Shown: piece by piece, positions 27,365 to 36,469 of the stretch
How positions within the stretch are numbered: position 1 is the stretch's first letter
Layout of the letters: every line of letters begins with the position of its first letter
DNA from: Bradyrhizobium sp. CB1650
Lineage (GTDB): Bacteria > Pseudomonadota > Alphaproteobacteria > Rhizobiales > Xanthobacteraceae
Direction: 5' to 3'
Assembly: GCF_029761915.1 (NCBI RefSeq)
Contig: NZ_CP121695.1
Span: forward strand, 1,364,001 to 1,428,000
Length of the DNA: 64,000 nucleotides
Notes under the pieces: generated by a model
Seen by the model: the letters and a program-made list of their open reading frames with translations, nothing else
Databases searched by the model: none
What the model was told of the DNA's origin: nothing
Program-made: the position numbers and the translations under genes

Positions 27365-27685
27365 ATGGTGAATGACGATTCTTACCGTCGCCGCTGTTTC
27401 CAGATTGACGACGAGTCCACAAGCCATTCCGGCATGACGTTTGTCGAACGGCTTGGAGAGAAGTTGCCTGGTGGCACAGCTACGCGCGTTGCTCAATCCA
27501 GCAGAACTGGACGCGGAAATGCCGACAGAGGTCGTAGCCGAGCCACGCCGACGCCTGCCGCGGGTATGCGTACGGGGCACAATATTCCCTCCTGTCCGCG
27601 ATGCCGGAACCTGATCACGCTCGTTTCGCAAACAACCGACAAGAAGCCCCTCTGGCGCTGCTACAAGTGTGAAGCGTCCCGGTAA
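27365..27685 (+). CDS. Small protein with C-terminal zinc-ribbon motif
   Basis: A 106-residue protein from the ATG at 27365, preceded by GGGAGAG. The first 65 residues are polar and disordered. The last 35 hold a CPRC...WRCYKC arrangement, two CxxC pairs about 20 residues apart, that would bind one zinc. The frame is open far upstream, but the ribosome site favours this start. Function unknown; such ribbons usually bind nucleic acid or protein. Confidence 0.5.
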   Translation: MVNDDSYRRRCFQIDDESTSHSGMTFVERLGEKLPGGTATRVAQSSRTGRGNADRGRSRATPTPAAGMRTGHNIPSCPRCRNLITLVSQTTDKKPLWRCYKCEASR

Positions 27686-28619
27686 CTTCTCCGTAAATAC
27701 CTTGAGCATCCTTTAGTATCGGGACAGTGGGGGACAAGCTTTCGCCAGGTGAGATGTACTCACAATCGGCGGGATTGCCCTCTTCGAGACCTCGGTGTCA
27801 ACGATGATCTCCACCCGAGATACGCACTGAGCTCCTTGCCACGACGCGCGTTTTGGCTTGCGCTTGCCACCTAACCCAAGCCAGCTCGATGTCAATCGCC
27901 TCGTCGAATACGGAGGCGATCTGCTTGTCTACCGGAGAACGATTATGATTGCAGTAGCGCGAGAGCGGCAATCGGTCCTTCGGCTGTTCGACCGCTTATC
28001 TCGCTAATCATTATTCGACGCCCGTGTCCAATTCCTGCGTTGTCTTGGGAATGGCGCATTTTTTCAGCATGCCGGGCGACAGTACACTGACTTGCGGCGA
28101 AATGGGTGGCCTCCTAATTCCCTTGTGGGGCGTTGTTATTGCAGCACGAGGCCAGCACCATTCTGGCTTTTGCGCCGCGCCCGACCACGTCCCGGCCACT
28201 GTGAACGTTCCTAACGAAGGGAACAGCTCGAGCCGTTCTACGCTGCGGATATTTTCCAGATTCCAGATTTGCGTCAGCAACCGCTTGAGGTCAGTTCGCC
28301 GAGCTTTGGATTGGCCCCGCTGGCCATGTGGTCGAACTCGCAACGACGTGGTCCCGTCGGCCAAGCATTGCAGAATTGGCACCGGGCATATTCGGAGCAT
28401 CCTATACGAAAAAAGAGCGCAGGTATCACGCCGGTGATGGGGACCGTTTCCTGGTCAATCGGCCGCGGGGCGACGGAAGCGGCCGGACGATCGACTCCGT
28501 CAAAGGCGATCGACGCATCGTATTTCACAATTGCTCTATGGTTTGGACGCGATATCGGGTTGGGAACATCCTTGTGATCAGCACCCGATTCGAGTCATGG
28601 TAATTCATCACGAATCGAT
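27686..28619 (+). other. Gene-poor stretch before MFS gene
   Basis: About 930 bp with several short frames on both strands (for example 28011-28400 minus, 28274-28528 minus) that match no family I know. A minus-strand segment near 27,800-27,910 (IDIELAWVRWQAQAKTRVVA) may be a piece of a lost gene. The MFS promoter should lie near its right end. Confidence 0.45.
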
Positions 28620-30380
28620 ATGACTTATCCAGCCAAGCTCCTGACGCGTAGCACCGACGGCATCACGGCGCCGCTGCGGCACGCCACCTTCAGGCGGATC
28701 TGGCTTGCGAGCCTCCTCTCCAATCTCGGTATCTTGATTCAAGGTGTGGGTGCGGCTTGGGCGATGACGCAGATGACGTCCTCGGCCGACAAGGTCGCGT
28801 TGGTGCAGACCGCACTGCTGCTGCCGGTGATGCTGATTTCGATGCCGGCCGGCGCGATCGCCGACATGTATGACCGGCGCGTCGTGGCGCTGGTTGCGCT
28901 TGGGATCGCGTTCGCCGGCGCGGCCGCCCTGACGGTGGTCGCCTGGCTTGGCCTGGTCACACCGAACCTCCTGCTCGCGCTCTGCTTCGTCGTCGGTAGC
29001 GGCATAGCGCTGATGGGACCGGCCTGGCAATCGTCGGTCAGCGAACAGATGCCCTCGGAAGCGCTGTTGCCTGTGGCCATCGCGCTGAACGGCATTAGCT
29101 ACAACGTCGCGCGCAGCGTGGGTCCGGCGATCGGCGGGGTCGTGGTGGCCACCGCGGGCGCAGTCGCAGCATTCGCACTGAACACCTTGCTCTATCTTCC
29201 GCTGATGGTCGCGTTGTTCCTGTGGGAACGCATCAGCGCACCCTCGCGCCTGCCGCCTGAGCGCCTCAGCCGCGCCATGGTGTCTGGTGTGCGCTACATC
29301 ACGAATTCGCCATCGATCAAGATCGTGCTGGCCCGCACCCTGGTGACGGGCGTCGTCGGCGGCGCGATCACTGCGCTGATGCCGTTGGTAGCGCGCGATC
29401 TTTTGCACGGCGATGCCCAGACCTACGGGATCATGCTCGGTGCCTTTGGCCTAGGTGCGGTGGTCGGTGCGCTGAACATCACCGAGCTCCGCAAGCGGCT
29501 GAGCGGCGAGGCCGCAATCCGCGCCTGCGCGCTGTCCATGGGCGCGGCGATCGCCGCGGTAGCGCTCAGCCGTCAACCGGTGTTGACCGCGGCGGCACTG
29601 GTCCTGGCCGGGGCCACGTGGATGATGGCCTGGGCGGTGTTCAACATTGGCGTCCAGTTGTCGGCGCCGCGCTGGGTGGCCGGCCGCTCGCTCGCGGCCT
29701 ATCAGGCGGCAAGCTCAGGCGGAATTGCCGTTGGCAGCTGGGGCTGGGGCCATCTGACCGACGCGGCCGGAGTCGAGACCGCGCTGCTGGTGTCGGCCGC
29801 CCTGATGCTCGCCTCACCACTCATCGGTCTATGGCTGCCCATGCCTCGCGTCGGCGCGAGGGGAGAGGAAGCCGAGCTTCTCGCCGATCCCGAGGTAAGG
29901 CTCGCCTTGACCGGACGCAGCGGGCCACTCGTCGTCGAGATCGAATATCGCGTCGCACAGAACAAGGCGCGGGAATTTCATAATGTCATGCAGGACATTC
30001 AATTGTCGCGCCAGCGCAACGGCGCCTATGGCTGGTCGATCGCGCGCGACATTGCCGATCCCGAACTGTGGACCGAGCGCTATCACTGCCCGACCTGGTT
30101 CGACTACTTGCGCTGGCGCAACCGCTCGACCCAGTCGGAACGTGCACTGGAGCAGCGGGCAATTCACTTCCACATCGGTCCTGCGCCGGTGCGCGTTCGG
30201 CGTATGCTAGAGAGGCCGTTCGGCTCGGTACGCTGGAAGGACGATACGCCCGACCACGCGACCGCCGAAATGCTGCCGGAGATCCCAAGCGGCAAGGGCC
30301 GCACGCAGCCGGTCGCTCCGGCTGATCAGACGATCAAGTGTGCCGAGAGTCACCGGAAAGCCGCAAGCGGTGCAAAATGA
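28620..30380 (+). CDS. MFS exporter with C-terminal ABM-like domain (MFS_3 type)
   Basis: A 586-residue permease of the MFS_3 (enterobactin-exporter-like) group, inner membrane. Residues ~20-420 hold 12 helices with MTQMTSSADKVALVQTALLL, PAGAIADMYDRR (motif A) and SYNVARSVGPAIGG. Residues ~440-540 form a soluble domain (VVEIEYRVAQNKAREFHNVM, RNGAYGWSIARDIADPELW, DYLRWRNRSTQSE) that resembles a dimeric antibiotic-monooxygenase-like barrel, normal for this subfamily. Substrate unknown. It appears intact in otherwise decayed surroundings. Confidence 0.9.
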   Translation: MTYPAKLLTRSTDGITAPLRHATFRRIWLASLLSNLGILIQGVGAAWAMTQMTSSADKVALVQTALLLPVMLISMPAGAIADMYDRRVVALVALGIAFAGAAALTVVAWLGLVTPNLLLALCFVVGSGIALMGPAWQSSVSEQMPSEALLPVAIALNGISYNVARSVGPAIGGVVVATAGAVAAFALNTLLYLPLMVALFLWERISAPSRLPPERLSRAMVSGVRYITNSPSIKIVLARTLVTGVVGGAITALMPLVARDLLHGDAQTYGIMLGAFGLGAVVGALNITELRKRLSGEAAIRACALSMGAAIAAVALSRQPVLTAAALVLAGATWMMAWAVFNIGVQLSAPRWVAGRSLAAYQAASSGGIAVGSWGWGHLTDAAGVETALLVSAALMLASPLIGLWLPMPRVGARGEEAELLADPEVRLALTGRSGPLVVEIEYRVAQNKAREFHNVMQDIQLSRQRNGAYGWSIARDIADPELWTERYHCPTWFDYLRWRNRSTQSERALEQRAIHFHIGPAPVRVRRMLERPFGSVRWKDDTPDHATAEMLPEIPSGKGRTQPVAPADQTIKCAESHRKAASGAK

Positions 30381-30433
30381 GAGACGCCCAAGTTTCCAGC
30401 AGGTTCATCCCGTGCGTGGCATTTCAGCCCCGC

Positions 30434-30607
30434 CTAGCGCGGCTTCGCCCTCGTCACGATTGGCGTCTCGTCCAGCCAATTTAATGTGGCGTTTATCCTT
30501 ACGAGCACACGCGCGATTTCATCTTGCTCACACAAACTGGGCTCCTCTTGCAGCCGCTCTAAGAGCCGCTGCTTTCGCGCCAGGAGTTCACCAACAGTCG
30601 GGGTCAT
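30434..30607 (-). CDS. Small conserved hypothetical protein
   Basis: A 57-residue helical protein starting MTPTVGELLARKQRLLERLQ, with GAGAGAGG just before the ATG at 30607 (an upstream in-frame ATG is less well placed). Similar short VGELLxRKxRLLERL proteins occur in Bradyrhizobium, as I recall. It is probably the second gene of a two-gene unit with the small frame upstream. Function unknown. Confidence 0.6.
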   Translation of the reverse strand: MTPTVGELLARKQRLLERLQEEPSLCEQDEIARVLVRINATLNWLDETPIVTRAKPR

Positions 30608-30620
30608 TACCCTCTCTCGT

Positions 30621-30815
30621 TTAAGGACAAATGGCCATTTCTGCAACTAGCCGATCTATGGTTAGTTCCGATTCCGCACGATCAGGTGGACTGCGTTTCG
30701 CATCACGCTGGGACAGGGAGCTGTCTCTTTTGGAGATGCGGGCTTGCAAGCGTTTTCGTACCTCATTGGCGGTCGCGCATCGGATCGCTGCTTGATTCGC
30801 GTCCCTCCCGTCCAT
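30621..30815 (-). CDS. Small hypothetical protein (uncertain)
   Basis: A 64-residue charged frame, MDGRDANQAAIRCATANEVR then KRLQARISKRDSSLSQRDAK, ending 13 bp before the next small gene on the same strand. The residue pattern is plausible, but there is no recognised family and no strong ribosome site. Confidence 0.4.
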   Translation of the reverse strand: MDGRDANQAAIRCATANEVRKRLQARISKRDSSLSQRDAKRSPPDRAESELTIDRLVAEMAICP

Positions 30816-31211
30816 CCACTCAACGGCCGTTCAATGGGCCGCGTCCGCTTATCTCGCGAAACTGCTGACAACAGAACGCTTGACCTTCGAGCGGTGCGAA
30901 GAAGAGATAGCTATTTCATTGACCGTCAACAGCGCCCATCAGATATTGAATTGTGGACGAGGGCCGCGGCAATGAGCACGCGGGGATACGTTGGTGGCTG
31001 TGCCTTTCACCAAGCGGCTCATGATCAATAGACACGGGTCAGCCGTGGCACAACGGACGCTCCGGTCGATCAACAGATCAGTTTGATTCAGGTGGTTGTC
31101 ATCCGATGAAAGGGACCTTGTGCAGACGGCAGTCCTCGTTGCTCCGAGCGGGCGTGCGAAGAGGATCCGGTTAAAGCGCTATTTTTCCACGCGATCACCG
31201 CGAGATTTCGA
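30816..31211 (+). other. Intergenic, upstream of amino-acid ABC genes
   Basis: About 400 bp. A weak plus-strand frame (30744-31031) crosses it but looks unselected. The promoter of the ABC operon should lie close to 31,212; no clear consensus was identified. Confidence 0.45.
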
Positions 31212-32234
31212 ATGAATGCTCTTACCCCCTGGTCCAAATGGATTATTGCCGCACTGATCGGTGCAGTCGGTCTTGTGTCGACGGCCGCATCCGCCGGTCC
31301 AACGCTTGACAGGATCAAATCGAGGGGCCTCATCAAGGTCGGTGTCGGCACCACGCCGGGCTTCTTCGCACCGGACAACAGTGGCCGGTGGCAAGGGTTC
31401 TTCATAGATTACGGACGCGCCTTGGCGATTGCCGTCTTCGGTGACGCCACCAAGATCGAGTTCACGAGCTCGTCGCCGCAGCAACGTCTGCCAGCGCTCC
31501 AATCCGGCGAATTTGATATCCTGCTATCCGGGGTGACTGTGACGATTACGCGTGCGTTCAAGCTCGGATTCCATTTCGGGCCGACGATCTTCTATGATGG
31601 ACAGGGGATTCTCGTTCGCAAGGACAGCGGCGTGACATCGGCATCCCAGCTCGACGGCGCCACGATCGGCATTCAGAGCGGCACGACGGGGGAGTTGAAC
31701 ATTGCTGATTTCTTCCGCAAGAATGCGCACAGGTTCACCCCCGTCACGGTCGAAGATACCAGTGAGTTTGTCGCGGCCCTCGAATCTGGACGCGTTGACG
31801 CGATTACACAGGACTCGTCCGATCTCGCCGCAAAACTCGTGCAACTGAAAAAGCCGAACGACTACGTCCTGCTGCCGGAACGGCTGTCGAAGGAGCCGTT
31901 GGCGCCGGCGGTGGCGGGCGGTGACGATCGTTGGCTTGAGATCGTCAACTGGACGGTGAATGCGACGATCCAGGCCGAGGAATGGGGTATCACCTCGCAG
32001 AATGTCGACAGTTTCCTGAAGTCAGAAGATCCGGCGGTCCAGCGTTTCCTCGGGGTCGATCCGTCACTTGCGCAGGCGATTGGGCTCGATCCGAAGTGGG
32101 CCTATAATATCATCAAGACGGTCGGCAATTATGGCGAGATCTTCGATCGCCATCTCAAGCCACTCGGTTGGGAGCGTGGCTATAACAGACTGTGGACCAG
32201 CGGTGGTCTGTTGTATTCCCCGCCGTTCCGCTGA
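31212..32234 (+). CDS. Amino-acid ABC transporter, periplasmic binding protein (AapJ/BztA family)
   Basis: A 340-residue secreted binding protein. A signal peptide covers about 1-28 (cleavage at ASA-GPT). The mature part starts TLDRIKSRGLIKVGVGTTPG and holds QGFFIDYGRALAIAVFGD, GATIGIQSGTTGELNIADFF and SGRVDAITQDSSDLAAKL, typical of the AapJ/BztA polar-amino-acid receptors. It would deliver glutamate/aspartate-type or other polar amino acids to the two permeases downstream. The gap to the first permease is 12 bp. Confidence 0.92.
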   Translation: MNALTPWSKWIIAALIGAVGLVSTAASAGPTLDRIKSRGLIKVGVGTTPGFFAPDNSGRWQGFFIDYGRALAIAVFGDATKIEFTSSSPQQRLPALQSGEFDILLSGVTVTITRAFKLGFHFGPTIFYDGQGILVRKDSGVTSASQLDGATIGIQSGTTGELNIADFFRKNAHRFTPVTVEDTSEFVAALESGRVDAITQDSSDLAAKLVQLKKPNDYVLLPERLSKEPLAPAVAGGDDRWLEIVNWTVNATIQAEEWGITSQNVDSFLKSEDPAVQRFLGVDPSLAQAIGLDPKWAYNIIKTVGNYGEIFDRHLKPLGWERGYNRLWTSGGLLYSPPFR

Positions 32235-32246
32235 CATACCTCGTTC

Positions 32247-33440
32247 ATGAGCGTCGCGCCGAAAACAGCGAGCGTGGCGAGGAGACCATCCCTTCGGCAC
32301 CAGGCCTTTGGAGGGTGGGGTCCGAGGCTCGTGCTGCAGCTTGCGATCTTGATTGGCGTGACCGCGATCCTGGCCGTGCTTGGATCCAACATCGCGACCA
32401 CCATGGCACGGAGCGGGGTGACGCCGGGCTTCGGCTTCCTGGAAAGCGCGGCCAATTTCGAGATCGGTGAAGGTATGATTGCCTTCCGTGCCGGCGACAG
32501 TTATGCACGGGCGATCGCGGTCGGCCTTTTGAATACGGCCAAGATCGCATCGGTGGGATGTTGTCTGGCTACATTCCTTGGTGTCGCGCTCGGCGTGATG
32601 CGGCTTTCGGGCAATCTGGTGCTGTCTGGTCTCGTCCGCTGGTACGTCGAGATCGTTCGCAATACTCCATTGTTGTTGCAGCTGTTCTTCTGGATCGGTC
32701 TTGCGCACGCCCTACCACCGCCGCGTCGCGCTATCATCTTGCTCGATACCTTTTTCCTGACTAACCGCGGCGTGTATATGCCACGGATCGTCGTACAGGA
32801 TTTCTCGCTCGCAGCGACGCTAGTGTTGGCCGTTGTGGTCGGGATCTGGCTCTGGCTGGTATGGCGCGGCTGGCGCAACAAGCCGACAGGACTGCAAGCG
32901 CCGCTGCCGACATCGCTCGTGAGCATTCTTGTGCTAGGCGCAATGTTCACGGCCAGCGGCACGCGGATCGGCCTCGAAATGCCAGCGGTCAGCGGCTTCA
33001 ACATTCGAGGCGGCTTCAACCTGACGCCGGAATTTGCAGCGCTCCTGGTTGGATTGACCGTGAAGTTTTCTGCGGTCATCGCGGAGATCGTCCGCGCCGG
33101 CATTCTGTCGGTACGCCACGAACAATGGGATGCTGCGCGTGCGTTGGGCCTGCACCGTGGCAAGATCATGCGTCTGGTCGTCCTGCCGCAAGCTCTGCGC
33201 GTCATCACGCCATTGGCGACCTCAAGCTATCTGGATCTTATCAAGGACTCCAGCCTTGCCGTTGCGATCGGCTATCCGGACCTCATGAACATCGTCAACA
33301 CGATCGCCAATACGACCGGGCAGGCCTTCGAGGCGCTGCTGATCGTCGTTCTCGTCTATCTCATCGTAAACCTCGCCGTTTCCGGACTGATGAGCGTCTA
33401 CAACAGCAAGGTCGCGCTGCGCGGAGAAAAGTCGGCATGA
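32247..33440 (+). CDS. Amino-acid ABC transporter permease (AapQ/BztB family)
   Basis: A 397-residue inner-membrane permease, longer than HisM-type permeases because of the extended periplasmic segments typical of AapQ/BztB. The N-terminal HisQ-type signature is NTAKIASVGCCLATFLGVAL, with WYVEIVRNTPLLLQLFFWIG. The EAA-like loop is EQWDAARALGLHRGKIMRLV then VLPQALRVITPLATSSYLDL. The stop overlaps the next permease by ATGA. Confidence 0.92.
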   Translation: MSVAPKTASVARRPSLRHQAFGGWGPRLVLQLAILIGVTAILAVLGSNIATTMARSGVTPGFGFLESAANFEIGEGMIAFRAGDSYARAIAVGLLNTAKIASVGCCLATFLGVALGVMRLSGNLVLSGLVRWYVEIVRNTPLLLQLFFWIGLAHALPPPRRAIILLDTFFLTNRGVYMPRIVVQDFSLAATLVLAVVVGIWLWLVWRGWRNKPTGLQAPLPTSLVSILVLGAMFTASGTRIGLEMPAVSGFNIRGGFNLTPEFAALLVGLTVKFSAVIAEIVRAGILSVRHEQWDAARALGLHRGKIMRLVVLPQALRVITPLATSSYLDLIKDSSLAVAIGYPDLMNIVNTIANTTGQAFEALLIVVLVYLIVNLAVSGLMSVYNSKVALRGEKSA

Positions 33441-34519
33441 CGGCGATCGAGGCTGGCAGATGGCCCCAGAGCTCTCGTCCGTGGCTCTGGAGTAGGCTAT
33501 GGACAGGTCTGTTCGGCACCTGGCTGAATTCGATCGTCACGGTCATCGTGGGCCTGATCATCGTCAGGATTGTGCCATCACTATTTCGCTGGCTCGTGAT
33601 TGACGCGACTTGGCACGGAACCTCGGCGGACTGCCTGGCGCATGATGGCGCATGCTGGGCATTCGTCGCAGCCAAGCTCCGCTTCATCGTCTTCGCTTTT
33701 TATCCGGCTGATCTCGATTGGCGTCCGGAGGTTGCGTGTCTCTTGCTCGCTTCCTTGCTGGCTGTCACGGCCGTGCCGCGCTTCTGGCGGCGTGAACTCG
33801 CAGTCTGCTGGCCCGTCGTGATCGGACTCTGCTGGCTATTGATGACTGGTATCCCGGGTGAGGCGCGAATCTCCTCAAACCAGTGGGGTGGGCTGCCCGT
33901 GACGTTACTGGTCTGGGCGGCCTGCTTTGCCGCGTCGATGCAGTTGGCGATCCTGCTGGCGCTGGCGCGGCGATCCAGGATGCGCGCCCTGCGGCTGCTC
34001 GCGGTCGGCTATATTGAGTTCATGCGAGCAATTCCAATGGTCGCGATTCTCTATTTCGCGACGCTGATCTTGCCCATGGCACTGCCAGCTGGTTTGTCGA
34101 CCGACAAGATGCCGCGTGCGATGATCATGATTACGCTGTTCTGGACCGCCTATACCGCCGAGGTCATACGCGGCGGTCTGCAGGCCGTCCCGATCGGGCA
34201 GGAGGAGGCCGCAGCGGCACTCGGACTGAGTTATTGGCGGTCGATGCGGCTGGTGATCTTGCCGCAAGCGTTGCGGATGGTGGTCCCCGGATTGGTCAAC
34301 CAGGCCATCGGCTTTCTGCTCGCGACCTCCTTGCTTGCCGTCATCGGTATCGTCGACATCCTCAACGCTGCCAAGGCGGCAGCGACCGATCCCAATTGGC
34401 TTGGGTTTTACAAAGAGGCATTTCTGGTGGTGGCCGCGATCTATTTCGCGATCGGATATGGCGGCTCGCGCTACAGCTTCTGGCTCGTGCAGCGCCTTGG
34501 TCGCGCCGGTCAGCATTGA
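33437..34519 (+). CDS. Amino-acid ABC transporter permease (AapM/BztC family)
   Basis: The partner permease, about 360 residues from the ATG at 33437 that overlaps the AapQ stop. (A longer upstream frame inside aapQ is spurious.) It has YIEFMRAIPMVAILYFATLI and an EAA loop GQEEAAAALGLSYWRSMRLV then ILPQALRMVVPGLVNQAIGF. AapP-type ATPase genes normally follow directly; here there is none, so the system must borrow an ATPase encoded elsewhere or is incomplete. Confidence 0.92.
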   Translation: MTAIEAGRWPQSSRPWLWSRLWTGLFGTWLNSIVTVIVGLIIVRIVPSLFRWLVIDATWHGTSADCLAHDGACWAFVAAKLRFIVFAFYPADLDWRPEVACLLLASLLAVTAVPRFWRRELAVCWPVVIGLCWLLMTGIPGEARISSNQWGGLPVTLLVWAACFAASMQLAILLALARRSRMRALRLLAVGYIEFMRAIPMVAILYFATLILPMALPAGLSTDKMPRAMIMITLFWTAYTAEVIRGGLQAVPIGQEEAAAALGLSYWRSMRLVILPQALRMVVPGLVNQAIGFLLATSLLAVIGIVDILNAAKAAATDPNWLGFYKEAFLVVAAIYFAIGYGGSRYSFWLVQRLGRAGQH

Positions 34520-34850
34520 GTGCAGCGCAAATAGGTTATCTTACCCCTCGTTCCTTCCTCACGCCCATCGATCCTCTCTGGGTTAAAGATCGGCCGATGC
34601 CTTCGCTGGCGCGCTGATGGTATTCCTCTGGCCGAGCGCCAACTTACGGCGCGTTTGGCCTCCAATCGTCAGCCTGGTGTGCGTCTTGGGTAGCTGTAAG
34701 CGCGCCATCAGCCTACTTTCGGCAGCGTCGATGAATTTCCCAGCTATTGCCAAATCCAATCGGGAATATAGACTTCGTGGGATTTTTAACACTCCCGAAT
34801 TCGACGCCACAGAGCTTGCGTTACGATAACGTTTCTTCCGGGGGGCTTCC
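34520..34850 (+). other. Intergenic, missing-ATPase position
   Basis: About 330 bp where an aapP ATPase gene would be expected. No Walker motif or other coding trace of an ABC ATPase is seen in any frame. The right end has a GGGGGGC ribosome-like site for the next gene. Confidence 0.5.
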
Positions 34851-35051
34851 ATGTTCGATCCTCCGACCGCCGCGCTTCTGCGCGCGGTCCTCGACGAGGT
34901 CTGCGAAAACGTTTCGCGCACAGAGACGGGCGTCCGCACTCACGTGGCCTCCAAAATCCTGGAAGCGGCGATGGGGGGCGACACATCTGTGGACCGCCTC
35001 AAGCAGGTCGGCCGCAAGGCTCTCTCCGAGGCACCGACGATGTGGCGATAG
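34851..35051 (+). CDS. Small conserved hypothetical protein, 66 residues
   Basis: MFDPPTAALLRAVLDEVCEN, then VSRTETGVRTHVASKILEAA and a LKQVGRKALSEAPTMWR end. It is helical and intact. Proteins with this beginning and end are widespread in Bradyrhizobium in my recollection, but without a known role. It lies 13 bp before another conserved small gene on the same strand. Confidence 0.75.
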   Translation: MFDPPTAALLRAVLDEVCENVSRTETGVRTHVASKILEAAMGGDTSVDRLKQVGRKALSEAPTMWR

Positions 35052-35064
35052 TCGGAGCGAGGGG

Positions 35065-35469
35065 GTGAATTTCCAGGTTACGGTGCTGAAGGTACTGGTC
35101 AGTTATCCGGACGGCCTCGCGCTGATGGCCGACCTCAAGCGCGACATGGCGATCCTGGCTACCAGCGGTCGCGACTGGGCCGAGCGGACCAAGCGGTTGG
35201 CCGCACGCATGCCAGATCTCGACATCTTTTCGCAAGGGCTCATCGAGCGTCTGAACGGCGGGTGGCGCATCACTGACAAGGGGCGCGCGGTGCTGGAGAT
35301 TATGGAAGCCCGACCGAGTGATCCAGAGTTTGCCACCGAAGCAGCACCGCCGGAGTCAAATCCCACAGTACCCCCACTGCGATCCATAACGGACAGGAGC
35401 GCACCTAGGCGGGAACGCCGGCGACGCCGGCGCGGCGCCGGCCAACGGGCGCGAGCGAACCCTTCCTGA
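35065..35469 (+). CDS. Conserved hypothetical protein, winged-helix-like
   Basis: A 134-residue protein from the GTG at 35065 (MNFQVTVLKVLVSYPDGLAL). It contains ATSGRDWAERTKRLAARMPD and a beta-hairpin-like RLNGGWRITDKGRAVLEIME, which reads like a small winged helix. The last ~40 residues are basic and disordered (ERRRRRRGAGQRARAN). A GGGGG tract precedes the GTG. Known to me only as a Bradyrhizobium hypothetical. Confidence 0.75.
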   Translation: MNFQVTVLKVLVSYPDGLALMADLKRDMAILATSGRDWAERTKRLAARMPDLDIFSQGLIERLNGGWRITDKGRAVLEIMEARPSDPEFATEAAPPESNPTVPPLRSITDRSAPRRERRRRRRGAGQRARANPS

Positions 35470-35609
35470 CATCAACAAAGAACGTCAAAATCAATGCTGG
35501 TCGACGATTCCGGTCATCCGGGCCCCTCGCACGCCAACAGGCTACGGCGGTCCCATCGGCGCGTCGCGCCGGGTTCATGCTCCATCTCCCCCTCGATCCG
35601 AGGTGGGTT

Positions 35610-36119
35610 TCATTCAGCCGTGATTGCCGGGATCGGCAGAGCGGTGGTCGACTTGATCTTCTCCATGGCAAACCGCGAGGTCACGTTCTTCAGCGGCACA
35701 GCGTCGATCAGCTTCCTGTAGAACAGGTCGTAACCCTGCATATCCGCGACCACTACGCGCAACATGTAGTCGACGTCCCCTGCCATACGGTACAATTCCA
35801 TGACCTCTGGCATTGCGCTGACGGCTGCGGCGAACTTCTTCAGCCAGGCCTCGGAGTGGTCGGCGCTTTCCACCGATACAAACACGGAAATGCCGAGTCC
35901 GAGCTTGTTCTGCTCGACCAGCGCGACCCGCTTCAGGATAACGCCATTGGCTTCGAGGCGTTGGATGCGCTTCCAGCAGGGGGTCGACGACAGGCCGACG
36001 CGGTCGCCAACCTCTGCAACTGCTAGCGACGCATCCTCCTGAAGGACCATCAGGATCTTGCGGTCAATTGAATCAAGGCGGCGGCTTGTCTCAGGAAATG
36101 GGATGGCTAGGTCGGTCAT
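35610..36119 (-). CDS. Lrp/AsnC-family transcriptional regulator
   Basis: About 169 residues from the ATG at 36119 (MTDLAIPFPETSRRLDSIDR). The winged helix is ILMVLQEDASLAVAEVGDRV and GLSSTPCWKRIQRLEANGVI. The RAM ligand-binding domain contains GLGISVFVSVESADHSEAWL, YRMAGDVDYMLRVVVADMQG and FAMEKIKSTTALPI. Intact, unlike the Lrp relic at 21.8 kb. It lies between amino-acid transporter and organosulfur genes and could sense a sulfur or branched-chain amino acid (inference). Confidence 0.92.
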   Translation of the reverse strand: MTDLAIPFPETSRRLDSIDRKILMVLQEDASLAVAEVGDRVGLSSTPCWKRIQRLEANGVILKRVALVEQNKLGLGISVFVSVESADHSEAWLKKFAAAVSAMPEVMELYRMAGDVDYMLRVVVADMQGYDLFYRKLIDAVPLKNVTSRFAMEKIKSTTALPIPAITAE

Positions 36120-36179
36120 CGCTAAAAACTTTGTCTCCCTGGAGAAGGTCAAAGGGCATCACACTGTTATTCTGCATCA

Positions 36180-36398
36180 TCAACCACGAGGCACAAACAG
36201 GAAGATGTCATGGAAACCGTCGCGGTCATTGTCGCGATCCCGTGGGTCGTCTTGGAGAGAACGCTGGCGCCGCTCGCGAGCCTGCCCGATCAGGTTGGCG
36301 AAGAGAGCATGCACCGCCTTGGCGGGTTGCTGCGCAAAGGAGCCGGAGATCACGGCGCAATTCATGAAACCCAACAGGAACGACAAGGCTCTCTTCAT
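36180..36398 (-). CDS. Small putative secreted protein (uncertain)
   Basis: A 72-residue frame, MKRALSFLLGFMNCAVISGS then FAQQPAKAVHALFANLIGQA, with a good signal peptide (cleavage near SFA-QQP) and a very charged end (DDPRDRDNDRDGFHDIF). GAG lies just before the ATG. It could be co-transcribed with the monooxygenase upstream. No family is recognised. Confidence 0.4.
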   Translation of the reverse strand: MKRALSFLLGFMNCAVISGSFAQQPAKAVHALFANLIGQARERRQRSLQDDPRDRDNDRDGFHDIFLFVPRG

Positions 36399-36469
36399 TT
36401 CAAACTCTGCTCGTTTTTCCGAACTCGACGATTGGTGCCGCCGCACGGCGATAGCCGCACCAGGCGGAA

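Noticed and set aside
32861..33436. 5' extension of the second amino-acid permease frame
   Set aside because: Lies wholly inside the first permease gene in another frame; the ATG at 33437 overlaps the upstream stop in the usual ATGA way.
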